From an uncultured Collinsella sp. (lineage in GTDB: Bacteria > Actinomycetota > Coriobacteriia > Coriobacteriales > Coriobacteriaceae), in NCBI GenBank assembly GCA_900540995.1, contig UQHO01000013.1, forward strand, positions 1 through 47,764: DNA of 47,764 nt, read 5' to 3'. Within the stretch, counting starts at the first letter, position 1. Each line of letters begins with the position of its first letter. The notes below the pieces were generated by a model. That model searched no databases and had not been told where the DNA came from. It saw nothing but the letters and a program-made list of their open reading frames with translations. The translations under genes and the position numbers were made by a program. Below are positions 35,186 to 42,180 of the stretch, piece by piece.

Positions 35186-36351
35186 AAATCTTACATATCT
35201 GTTTGGCTAGTTTCTATATCGATAACTATTCTTATCAGGAGAATTTGTTACCCAAGTTTCATAAGAAACTTGGGTATGAGGTTGAGATAATTGCCTCTAT
35301 GCAGTCCTTTGATAGCAATGGAGAGACCTCTTACATTGAAAAATCGTCTTACTCCTATTTAAACGAGAATGGCATTAAAGTTACAAGGCTGCAGTACAAA
35401 CATTCGAATCCTCAATTGCAGAGATTGCGTCACTACATAGGAACCGGCGAAGCGGTTGCAGCCGCTTCGCCTGATATTATTTTCTGCCACGGCTGCCAGT
35501 TTGGCGATATGCCAATTATCGTTAATTATGTAAAGGCACACCCCAACGTCAAGCTATTCATTGATAGCCATGCAGATTATTCGAACAGCGCTGGCAACTG
35601 GGTTTCGTTTCATATTCTTCATAGGATTATCTGGCGTCATGAGGCCCAGCTTGCGCTGCCCTATACAGAACGATTTTGGGGAGTTCTTCCCGCACGTGTC
35701 GAATTTCTGGAGGAAAATTACGGGCTTCCCAAGGAAAAGTGTCAGCTTCTTGTCATGGGTGCCGATGATGATGAAGTGAATAGGGCTTCTGGCTCTGCTT
35801 CAATCGTCAAAACCAAGAAGCGTTTTGGATACGCCGGCAACGATTTTATTATCGTAACAGGTGGAAAGATCGATGAGGCTAAGATGCAGGTTCTCGCTCT
35901 CATGGATGCTGTCGCCAAGATGGGCAAACATGTAAAGCTTCTTGTATTCGGCCCTGTAGTTCCCTCGATGAAGGCAGAGTTTGAGAAAAGACTTGCATGC
36001 GATCGCATATCTTATGTGCCTTGGGCTAACACATCGGACTCTTATGATTATTTCGCCGTAGCTGATCTAGTGGTTTTCCCTGGTCGTCATTCTGTTTATT
36101 GGGAGCAAGCTGTCGCTATGGGCAAGCCAATACTTATTAAGCGCTGGGACGGAACTACGCATGTCGATTGCGGGGGAAACGCGGCTTTTACAAGCGGTGA
36201 TGACTCAGAGTCCCTTAAGGCAGATATCGAGAGAATTGAAAGCCCCGGCGTTCTTTGCGATATGAACGAGGTCGCAAAGATTTCGAAGAATCATTTCCTG
36301 TATTCGGATATTGCACGAATGAGTATCGGACATGAGACCGACAGGGCATAG
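35182..36351 (+). CDS. Glycosyltransferase, GT-B fold (family 4-like)
   Basis: The 389-aa protein has an N-terminal half starting KILHICLASFYIDNYSYQEN and a C-terminal GT-B half with FIIVTGGKIDEAKMQVLALM and LVVFPGRHSVYWEQAVAMGK, the donor-binding Glu region. The acceptor and donor cannot be told. Composition is A/T-rich. The ATG overlaps the previous stop (ATGA), and the polymerase gene follows after 2 bases. Confidence in the fold is good; the exact family is less sure. Confidence 0.83.
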   Translation: MKILHICLASFYIDNYSYQENLLPKFHKKLGYEVEIIASMQSFDSNGETSYIEKSSYSYLNENGIKVTRLQYKHSNPQLQRLRHYIGTGEAVAAASPDIIFCHGCQFGDMPIIVNYVKAHPNVKLFIDSHADYSNSAGNWVSFHILHRIIWRHEAQLALPYTERFWGVLPARVEFLEENYGLPKEKCQLLVMGADDDEVNRASGSASIVKTKKRFGYAGNDFIIVTGGKIDEAKMQVLALMDAVAKMGKHVKLLVFGPVVPSMKAEFEKRLACDRISYVPWANTSDSYDYFAVADLVVFPGRHSVYWEQAVAMGKPILIKRWDGTTHVDCGGNAAFTSGDDSESLKADIERIESPGVLCDMNEVAKISKNHFLYSDIARMSIGHETDRA

Positions 36352-36353
36352 CT

Positions 36354-37829
36354 TTGAAACTTTTGATTACATTAATTATTATATTTAATTTTGCTTCCAA
36401 CTATCGTAGGGGCAGGTTTCTATCCTCTTCTACGGTTTGGATGCTCTGCTACTTCATGATTTTTGTCCTCTATCCGCTTACTGTTGACGAGCATCTCTAT
36501 ATAAACGCCTCAACAATTGATCTATATGCTTTTATTGGCATCCTCGCATTCACAGTTGGGGGAACAATTGGTCGATTGAAAAGGAGCGGAATACAAAGGC
36601 CATCAAAATCTGAAGTTATTGCTCCAAATAAATCCGTTGCCTGGGTTTTATTCTGGATTTTCCTTGCTGCTAGCGTTGCGCTTCTAATCTCGCAAATTGG
36701 TGTAGGGGGGATCTCTCAGGTTTTATCTGGAAAAATGACCTCCAAGCAGCTTACTTTGAGGGATGGAGGAATTGAATCCTCGTTCACTTTTGCAATCCAC
36801 CTACTCGTTCCGTGCGTTTTGGCTCTGTGGGTTACTGCAAATAATGAAAAAGACAAGAGACGTGCGCTTATATCTCTTTTGATATACATCGTTATGACCC
36901 TATTATTTGGTTTTACGCGACTCTTTTTGATTTCTATCATTGCAATGCTTGTCATTTTTAGTCTAAGACATACTTCTATACACCAGCAAGTTGTTTATAC
37001 AGCATTCAGTATTATTGCTTTGCTTTTTGCGATGGTTATTTTAAATTTCATTCGTTGCTTTGGACTGGGAGAGCCAATCTCCTTCAAAACCATTTTTGAT
37101 ATTGATTATATTTTCGAAAGCGCTGACTTTAGCTCTAGCTATCACTGGTTTAATGAACTGCTTAGTACTCACATCGACTTGATTAATCCTGTTGTGTATC
37201 TGAAGCCTCTATTTGCTTTTATTCCTCGAGCGATTTGGGATTTTAAGCCAGAGCCGCTTAGCATGCAGGTGCTTAAGCAGATTAATCCTGGTTTGGCTGC
37301 TACGGGTTACTCAACTGCTGGCAATAGCGTCCTTGGAGAAGGATATGCTGTTTTTGGTCTTGTCGGTATTTTTTTGGCTCCTTTCATTTGGGGGGTCGTT
37401 TGCACCGTTCTTGATGAGAGGTATCGTGCGAAGGTCCTCCCGGGCATCGGATCCTCCAGATGGGTGCTGAAGGCCATCTCGGGAGACAGAATGGCCGGCA
37501 TCTGTATCGTCAAAGACGACGGCGCGGAAAAGAAGATTTGCTCGCTGCGCGTGGACGCCAACCACCGCGGACGGGGAGTAGGGACTGCGCTGATCGCGGC
37601 CTCCATCGAGCTCCTTGATGATGAGAGGCCTCTTATAACGGTTCCCCAGGAGGTAATGCCGTCCCTATCTCCCCTGCTTGAGAAATTTGGGTTTGAGGCG
37701 ATGGCGGAGTATCGGAACCTTTACCGGGAGGGTGCAAGCGAGTTTTTCTATAACGGTACCCTTGCGTCCAGTACCGGCATTGCCGAAACGTTTGATGTGA
37801 GGTCGTCTCTTGATCTGGTGTTTCGGTAG
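36354..37829 (+). CDS. Chimera: Wzy-like oligosaccharide polymerase fused to partial GNAT acetyltransferase
   Basis: The open frame of 491 codons has two unrelated parts. Residues 1 to about 355 are a multi-helix membrane protein (about ten hydrophobic segments, A/T-rich DNA) with a large loop around FVPRAIW-like FIPRAIWDFKPEPLS and GYSTAGNSVLGEGYAVFG, as in oligosaccharide repeat-unit polymerases. After VLDERYR the DNA turns G/C-rich and the protein becomes the C-terminal two thirds of a GNAT acetyltransferase, with the acetyl-CoA loop HRGRGVGTALI. The GNAT N-terminal strand and helices are missing, and the polymerase lacks its last segment(s). The join near 37420-37440 is in frame. The start is TTG 36354. 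It may be a fused pseudogene or still active as a polymerase. Confidence 0.8.
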   Translation: MKLLITLIIIFNFASNYRRGRFLSSSTVWMLCYFMIFVLYPLTVDEHLYINASTIDLYAFIGILAFTVGGTIGRLKRSGIQRPSKSEVIAPNKSVAWVLFWIFLAASVALLISQIGVGGISQVLSGKMTSKQLTLRDGGIESSFTFAIHLLVPCVLALWVTANNEKDKRRALISLLIYIVMTLLFGFTRLFLISIIAMLVIFSLRHTSIHQQVVYTAFSIIALLFAMVILNFIRCFGLGEPISFKTIFDIDYIFESADFSSSYHWFNELLSTHIDLINPVVYLKPLFAFIPRAIWDFKPEPLSMQVLKQINPGLAATGYSTAGNSVLGEGYAVFGLVGIFLAPFIWGVVCTVLDERYRAKVLPGIGSSRWVLKAISGDRMAGICIVKDDGAEKKICSLRVDANHRGRGVGTALIAASIELLDDERPLITVPQEVMPSLSPLLEKFGFEAMAEYRNLYREGASEFFYNGTLASSTGIAETFDVRSSLDLVFR

Positions 37830-37883
37830 TTCCGTCGAATGACAAAACCTAGAAAGATGCAGGCCGTTCATTTCGGGTTACTG

Positions 37884-37924
37884 CAGGACAGGGGTCCAGA
37901 ATTTCTGGACCCCTGTCCTGTTTT
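37884..37924 (+). terminator. Strong intrinsic terminator ending the polysaccharide cluster
   Basis: Perfect 17-bp arms (CAGGACAGGGGTCCAGA and complement) with a 3-base loop are followed by TTTT. It lies 55 bp after the chimeric gene. The palindrome could act on both strands. Confidence 0.85.
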
Positions 37925-38090
37925 GGGTTGACCGTGCGATAAGGGGCGCCTTGGCCTTCGCTACACCTGCTGGGAGCAGCGCTTCTGGGTGCCGCACGCC
38001 GCTGCTCGGTATCGCATGCATTGTCGTGGCGGTTGTTCTTGCTTTGAGCTAAGCGGGCAACCGATTAAAAGCGGGTTTCATGTTTCCCAA
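37925..38090 (+). pseudogene. Possible remnant of a membrane protein
   Basis: No start and no complete gene. In one frame the plus strand encodes TPLLGIACIVVAVVLALS before a stop near 38051, which looks like the last membrane helix of a lost protein. This is a weak signal. Confidence 0.2.
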
Positions 38091-38128
38091 AGCAGGGGTG
38101 CACCGGCTAACGCCGGCGCGCCCCTGCT
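38091..38128. terminator. GC-rich hairpin downstream of the abi remnant
   Basis: AGCAGGGG / CCCCTGCT with an inner CCGGC / GCCGG stem forms a long imperfect hairpin. A clear T-run is absent on either strand (CTATTG on plus, TTTGGG on minus). The stretch 38129-38303 shows nothing I can assign. Confidence 0.45.
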
Positions 38129-38303
38129 ATTGAACGGACAGTTTTAGTTACCAAATATATGACAGCCATAGCGTGCCCCACCTCGTTCGTAGCCTTTACT
38201 CGACGGTGCAGAAGCGCGTGCACGAGATCCTGGCATAACGCGCGAGCAGCCGCAACAAGCGCTGCCATTGGGCATGACCACGCTGCTGACCGCGCCCCTT
38301 TGT

Positions 38304-38833
38304 CTAGTCCTGCTGCCCTTCGTTCTGATGGGTCTCTTCGTTGAAGCATTCATCGGCCTTTTCGTTGATTAGCCACTTTAACCAGACAGGGCACTTCCCC
38401 CAACTGTCTCCGAAGCCCATGGCTCGCCATTCCTCGCGAGGCAGCCTCTCTTCCATGAGATCGAGGAGGCGCGACCTCCATGAGGTGGCCGGCGCGATGG
38501 TTTCGAGCATGTAGCTGAGTACAGTGAGCGTGCCGAACATCTTGTGGTTGCCGACCTCGTGGGGCTCGTGCCAGGCGGTGTCATCCCTTGGGATCATGGG
38601 TTTGGTGCCGAGCGTCTTGTTCCAGAGGCGGCTATGGTGGGCACAGCAGTTCCTCACAGTGTTGAGCGCCACGAGCCAGGATTCGGCCACCTTGGCGCTA
38701 ACTCCGAGCGTGCCTGCTGTTATCCCACGCGCTCGAGCTTGCCGACGAGTTCTTCTCGGTCTGCCATGAGGCCGCGCGAGATCAGCAGGTCCGCCTGCTC
38801 GTCGTAGGTGAGGAATGGCTTCTCGTACTTCAT
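38304..38833 (-). pseudogene. Abi-family (AbiD/AbiF, Abi_2) abortive-infection gene with internal deletion
   Basis: The minus strand starts with ATG at 38833 (AGGAG upstream) and reads MKYEKPFLTYDEQADLLISR up to a stop at 38720 (37 aa), a classic Abi_2 N-terminus. In a different frame, 38690-38304 reads AESWLVALNTVRNCCAHHSR and on to a normal-looking C-terminus (about 128 aa), carrying the family RN-x4-H region. The middle of the usual protein of roughly 300 aa is missing. The gene is therefore broken by a deletion of about 130-150 codons with a frameshift, and should be inactive. Abi_2 proteins are phage-defence or RNA-binding proteins. Confidence 0.85.
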
Positions 38834-38851
38834 CTCGGCTCCTAGAATTTG

Positions 38852-38898
38852 AAAAAAAGACCCGCCAGTGTGCATGCTAAGCAGGGGCCGGGCGGGTT
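38852..38898 (-). terminator. Terminator immediately upstream of the abi remnant
   Basis: On the minus strand CCCGCC pairs with GGCGGG and is followed by CTTTTTTTC, 19 bp before the abi start. No minus-strand gene lies upstream within about 400 bp, so it is either an attenuator in the abi leader or left over from a deleted gene. Confidence 0.6.
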
Positions 38899-39222
38899 TA
38901 CTGGCTTCATCTTAACGTGTCCCCTCGGCATTGGCTATTGAAATACTAGAACGCGTGCCCCAGCTTGTCCGTTAACCAATTGCTCTTGGCTCGGCGACAT
39001 CGGCATGGCGCTCAAAGGCACCTCAGATCGCTGCCAAAATGCCTATATTTCGGAAGCGCGAGGAAAAATTAGCAATCCCTGAGCACAACCCGATTTTTGT
39101 CAACAATACCACGGTTAGAGACTTTGCCAATCTCCCTCGCGTATGGCATCTTCAGATTTTGCCGCATACTACCGGATACAGCCCCTCTCTAATCACCGGC
39201 CTGTGGAACGGGCGCATGGCGA
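38899..39222. other. Gene-free spacer between abi remnant and mntA
   Basis: A 69-codon open frame at 39039-39248 has no recognisable protein and no ribosome site, so I do not call it. Nothing else is seen. Confidence 0.4.
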
Positions 39223-39251
39223 TTGCCATCCTTTCAATCGGTAAGTAAAAT
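39223..39251 (+). promoter_or_regulatory. Promoter of mntA-hepT, leaderless
   Basis: TTGCCA (39223-39228), a 17-bp spacer and TAAAAT (39246-39251). Transcription would start about 7 bases on, at the A of the mntA ATG (39258), so the message is probably leaderless. No good ribosome site is present, which fits. Confidence 0.6.
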
Positions 39252-39257
39252 TGAGAC

Positions 39258-39557
39258 ATGATTACGCTTGTCGACATATCCGCTGCTGTTTCTCGTGTGC
39301 TGTCTCGTTACGACGTCCGCGAGGCATACCTATTTGGCTCCTTCGCCCGTGGCGAGCAAACGCCAGATAGCGATATTGATTTGCGTCTTGTCTGCGGTGA
39401 AACAATGACGTTCGGCACGCTATACGAACTCTCCCTTGAGCTCGAAGAAGAGCTCGGGCGAGATGTTGAGATTGTCACCAACCCTCCCGAGCATATGCGC
39501 CCTGCATTTCGCAAGAGCATTGAAAAGGATGAAGTGCGTCTCTATGAAGCGGCGTAA
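39258..39557 (+). CDS. mntA: MntA-type minimal nucleotidyltransferase antitoxin
   Basis: The 99-aa protein has the nucleotidyltransferase signature YLFGSFARGEQTPDSDIDLR at residues about 24-43 (GS-x10-DxD, catalytic Asp pair) and a third acidic site in RDVEIVT. In MntA-HepT systems this protein silences the toxin by AMPylating a Tyr in its active motif. It overlaps hepT by 14 bases, the usual arrangement. It starts at the predicted transcription start. Confidence 0.92.
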   Translation: MITLVDISAAVSRVLSRYDVREAYLFGSFARGEQTPDSDIDLRLVCGETMTFGTLYELSLELEEELGRDVEIVTNPPEHMRPAFRKSIEKDEVRLYEAA

Positions 39558-39927
39558 ACGGGACGAGGAGCTCATCGGGGTCATTCTTTCCGATTGCGAA
39601 ACTCTGGCTAGACGAATCGATTATTTTGATGCCACGGAAAACTCTTTCGTTAGCGATCGGAGCGAGGAAGGTGAGCTTGCTTACGACGCGATCATGAGCC
39701 CCGTCTACAGAATCGCCGAGGATGCACTCCATCTTTCCGATGAGATCCAATCGGCTTTTCCGGAGTATCCTTGGAACGATATTGGGGGTTTTCGAAATTT
39801 CGTAGCACATGGATACGTAGCACATGGATATCGAGAAGTCGATCGATCCCTTGCATGGAAAGTTATCGTCGATGATATTCCTGAGCTAGAGAAAGCGTTG
39901 CGTATCTTCAGACAGCGCCAGAGCTGA
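39544..39927 (+). CDS. hepT: HepT-type RNase toxin with duplicated active-site motif
   Basis: The 127-aa helical HEPN-family protein is the partner of MntA. HEPN RNases carry R-x4-6-H-x-Y. Here the region reads RNFVAHGYVAHGYREVDRSL, because 15 bp (GTAGCACATGGATAC and a near copy) are repeated in tandem in frame at about 39801-39830. The first copy keeps the R-to-H spacing of four residues; the second keeps the normal distance to the REVD segment. The toxin may therefore have two His and two Tyr sites, or a distorted one. I chose ATG 39544, which overlaps mntA. Confidence 0.88.
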   Translation: MKRRKRDEELIGVILSDCETLARRIDYFDATENSFVSDRSEEGELAYDAIMSPVYRIAEDALHLSDEIQSAFPEYPWNDIGGFRNFVAHGYVAHGYREVDRSLAWKVIVDDIPELEKALRIFRQRQS

Positions 39928-40143
39928 TGCAGCCTTGGCTGACGCGGCTCCTTTGGTATCCCAAGCGCTGGTGGTCGACGGCTGCACGATCGACGCCCGT
40001 ACCGAGGGGCCAACCTTATCACGCCGGCGATGGCCTAACTCGCCAAAAAACCTCGATGCAATTGCGTTGCGCGTACCGGCGACGTGTCGCCCGTATAGAA
40101 TCAAAGCATCCGCCCGCCAGCTATCAATTGGATTGGACGCCAC
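39928..40143. other. Short gene-free spacer
   Basis: No supported gene. TATAGAAT at 40094-40101 could be the -10 region for the next gene, but no -35 box at normal spacing is seen. Confidence 0.3.
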
Positions 40144-40932
40144 ATGGAGATCCCCAACACCCTGTGCAGCAATGTCTACGACTTTGCGTTTTGCCCCGAG
40201 CCCTGTTACGACCGCCTGGTAGACCTCGCCGATCCCGAGGACTGGGGTCCCAACAACCGTATCCTTAAGAATTACCTGTCGTTCTCGTTTAGCCGCGCGG
40301 TGTTTCTGACCGAACGCGACGTGAACCAGACCGCGCCGTCCAACCTGCCGTTGGTGTTCGACGGCGACCGCTGCCTGTTCAACACCGGCCTGTACACGCG
40401 CCGCTACGAGACCATCTACGGCCTGTTTGAGCCCAACACCAGGCCCGACGCGCGCCAGCGCTGGTTTTTGAAGGACTTCTTTAAGGAAAGCGACCCCATG
40501 CTGGTCTCGTTTGAGTACCTGCCGTGCCGTGTGCGCTTTACCGAGGACCCCTCCGAGCTGGTCTTTGACTACCGTCTGCCGATCCGCTCCAACATCGACC
40601 ACATCCTGGGCGACGAGGAAAACCTCACGCGCATCCCCGCCAGCCTGATGGGGGAGGGCAACTCGCTGCTGCTGCGCCGCGCCTTTGAGGGCGCCGTCGT
40701 CGAGGCCGCCCGCCGCGCCGCCGCCAACTACACGCTCGCCGTGCCGCAGTTCTACGGTGGCCGGATTCAACTGCTTCTGCCGCTGTGCCTAACCGGCGAC
40801 AAGCCCGAGCTGGCGCTGACCATCCAACGCGAGGACGGCTTCTACGCCGCGCGCACCTGTCTCACGCTCGAGATGGCCTACAACAATGCGCGACTCATCT
40901 GCCGCCCCGAGACCTCGTGGATCAAGCGATAA
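40144..40932 (+). CDS. DUF3825-like protein
   Basis: The 262-aa soluble protein has NYLSFSFSRAVFLTER, then CLFNTGLYTRRYETIYGLFE and RWFLKDFFKESDPMLVSFEY, a pattern I associate with the DUF3825 family of unknown function. No signal peptide or membrane segment is visible. The ATG has only a weak GGA upstream. It sits next to the toxin-antitoxin pair but has G/C-rich codons like core genes. The family assignment is from memory of the pattern and is moderate; no function is claimed. Confidence 0.6.
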   Translation: MEIPNTLCSNVYDFAFCPEPCYDRLVDLADPEDWGPNNRILKNYLSFSFSRAVFLTERDVNQTAPSNLPLVFDGDRCLFNTGLYTRRYETIYGLFEPNTRPDARQRWFLKDFFKESDPMLVSFEYLPCRVRFTEDPSELVFDYRLPIRSNIDHILGDEENLTRIPASLMGEGNSLLLRRAFEGAVVEAARRAAANYTLAVPQFYGGRIQLLLPLCLTGDKPELALTIQREDGFYAARTCLTLEMAYNNARLICRPETSWIKR

Positions 40933-41020
40933 AGGCGCGTTGAGCTGCTGGTTTGCTGTTTATTTGGACTGCGCCAGAGCGGCCAACGCCCACTAATTTA
41001 AAATCGTGGGCAAAAAGTAC

Positions 41021-41050
41021 TTGGTAAACCACGCGCGGCTATGATAGTAT
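41021..41050 (+). promoter_or_regulatory. Promoter of tRNA-Val
   Basis: TTGGTA (41021-41026), an 18-bp spacer and TAGTAT (41045-41050), 20 bp before the tRNA. Confidence 0.65.
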
Positions 41051-41070
41051 CTCTTTTGCCGAAAGGCGAC

Positions 41071-41145
41071 GGGCGATTGGCTCAGGGGTAGAGCATATCC
41101 TTCACACGGATGGGGTCACAAGTTCGAATCTTGTATCGCCCACCA
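41071..41145 (+). tRNA. tRNA-Val (anticodon CAC)
   Basis: Acceptor GGGCGAT / ATCGCCC, D arm GCTC / GAGC, anticodon stem TATCC / GGATG with loop TTCACAC (CAC), T arm ACAAG / CTTGT with TTCGAAT. CCA is encoded (41143-41145). 75 nt. Confidence 0.96.
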
Positions 41146-41156
41146 TCTAAAGCGCA

Positions 41157-41190
41157 GGTCAGAGGTGTTAAGCCTCTGGCCTTTTTCTTT
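41157..41190 (+). terminator. Terminator after tRNA-Val
   Basis: The stem GGTCAGAGG / CCTCTGGCC with a 7-base loop is followed by TTTTTCTTTTT. Confidence 0.85.
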
Positions 41191-41442
41191 TTGACACCAA
41201 AGATGGCATCAAAACTGACATCACAATCGAATCCATGTTGTCCGAGACGCCGTTTTTTGAACGCGCTTCACGTGCGCGCTTCATTTACTGACGTTATCTT
41301 CCGTTTTTTTGGTCAGCGTTTGGTTTACTTCCGGTACTTACCCGCTGGCCGTCGTCCTGGCCGTAAAGCTCCCCGCGGGCACATGCCGCCGCCTTCCCGT
41401 TCGGCCACCGGGACGTCGCGAAAAGTTTTTCAAAAATTGTCC

Positions 41443-41471
41443 TTGCATCGCCGTCCGAGTTCCCGTATAGT
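41443..41471 (+). promoter_or_regulatory. Promoter of tRNA-Ala copy 2
   Basis: TTGCAT (41443-41448), a 17-bp spacer and TATAGT (41466-41471), as in copies 1 and 3. Confidence 0.85.
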
Positions 41472-41483
41472 ACTTCTTCGCAC

Positions 41484-41556
41484 GGGGGCGTAGCTCAGCT
41501 GGGAGAGCGCTTGACTGGCAGTCAAGAGGTCAGGGGTTCGATCCCCCTCGTCTCCA
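41484..41556 (+). tRNA. tRNA-Ala (anticodon GGC), copy 2
   Basis: The 73-nt body is identical to copy 1. The 3' end continues ACCC, so CCA is not encoded and must be added by the nucleotidyltransferase. It forms the right edge of the accessory region. Confidence 0.97.
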
Positions 41557-41572
41557 CCCGAGCATTGAATGA

Positions 41573-41600
41573 GGCTCCAACGCAAGTTGGGGCCTTTTTT
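41573..41600 (+). terminator. Terminator after tRNA-Ala copy 2
   Basis: The stem GGCTCCAAC / GTTGGGGCC and loop GCAA are followed by TTTTTT. Confidence 0.9.
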
Positions 41601-41631
41601 CATATAGGCACACAAGGTCAAAGGCGGCACC

Positions 41632-41664
41632 ATGATCCTCCTTGTCGACAAGATCGTGCGTTGA
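41632..41664 (+). pseudogene. Truncated 5' fragment of the ABC-F gene
   Basis: ATG at 41632 reads MILLVDKI exactly as the ABC-F gene at 42181, then VR and a stop. It is a by-product of the 235-bp duplication. Confidence 0.85.
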
Positions 41665-41689
41665 ACGACCGTCGCGTGCATGGTAGTAT
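41661..41689 (+). promoter_or_regulatory. Promoter of the CAU tRNA
   Basis: TTGAAC (41661-41666), a 17-bp spacer and TAGTAT (41684-41689). The -35 box begins 4 bases after the end of repeat copy A. Confidence 0.65.
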
Positions 41690-41756
41690 TTCTCCTAGTG
41701 GTGCAAAACTAATGCAAATGGATAGCCGACATTACTATCACAGCCACTAACTACAA

Positions 41757-41832
41757 GGGCTCTTGGCGCAACGGTTAGCGCAGGGGACTCATAATCCCTG
41801 GGTTCTGGGTTCGAATCCCGGAGGGCCCACCA
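41757..41832 (+). tRNA. tRNA with anticodon CAU (Met elongator or Ile2)
   Basis: Acceptor GGGCTCT / AGGGCCC, D arm GCGC / GCGC, anticodon stem GGGGA / TCCCT with loop CTCATAA (CAT), T arm CTGGG / CCCGG. CCA is encoded. Sequence alone does not settle Met versus lysidine-modified Ile; the initiator type is unlikely because the anticodon stem lacks three G-C pairs next to the loop. Confidence 0.93.
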
Positions 41833-41841
41833 GAATTTCCA

Positions 41842-41876
41842 GAAGGCCAGGCACTATGTCTGGCCTTCTTTCTTTT
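41842..41876 (+). terminator. Terminator after the CAU tRNA
   Basis: The stem GAAGGCCAG / CTGGCCTTC is followed by TTTCTTTT. Confidence 0.85.
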
Positions 41877-41991
41877 ATTCTTTCTTTTATATAGCTTACA
41901 TATCGGTCGATAGAAGGCCGTCCTGCCAGCTTCCGGGCGCCCCGGGTCGGCTGCCGGGACGCCGCGGCGGAAAGTTTTTCCAAAATTGTCC

Positions 41992-42020
41992 TTGCATCGT
42001 GGTCCGAATTCCCGTATAGT
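41992..42020 (+). promoter_or_regulatory. Promoter of tRNA-Ala copy 3
   Basis: TTGCAT (41992-41997), a 17-bp spacer and TATAGT (42015-42020). Confidence 0.85.
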
Positions 42021-42032
42021 ACTTCTTCGCAC

Positions 42033-42105
42033 GGGGGCGTAGCTCAGCTGGGAGAGCGCTTGACTGGCAGTCAAGAGGTCAGGGGTTCGATCCCCCTCGT
42101 CTCCA
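42033..42105 (+). tRNA. tRNA-Ala (anticodon GGC), copy 3
   Basis: Identical to copy 2 over 73 nt; no encoded CCA. Confidence 0.97.
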
Positions 42106-42121
42106 CCCGAGCATTGAATGA

Positions 42122-42149
42122 GGCTCCAACGCAAGTTGGGGCCTTTTTT
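42122..42149 (+). terminator. Terminator after tRNA-Ala copy 3
   Basis: The stem GGCTCCAAC / GTTGGGGCC with six T residues ends 31 bp before the ABC-F start. Confidence 0.9.
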
Positions 42150-42180
42150 CATATAGGCACACAAAGTCAAAGGCGGCACC

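Larger units (their letters stand above)
41422..41656 (+). repeat. 235-bp direct repeat, copy A
   Basis: This copy matches 41971-42205 at a constant offset of 549 bp with few differences, mostly in the promoter spacer. It includes the tRNA-Ala promoter, tRNA, terminator, 30-bp leader and the first eight codons of the ABC-F gene. Confidence 0.93.

Noticed and set aside
39039..39248. 69-codon open frame before mntA
   Set aside because: No ribosome site, no recognisable protein, and it overlaps the mntA promoter.
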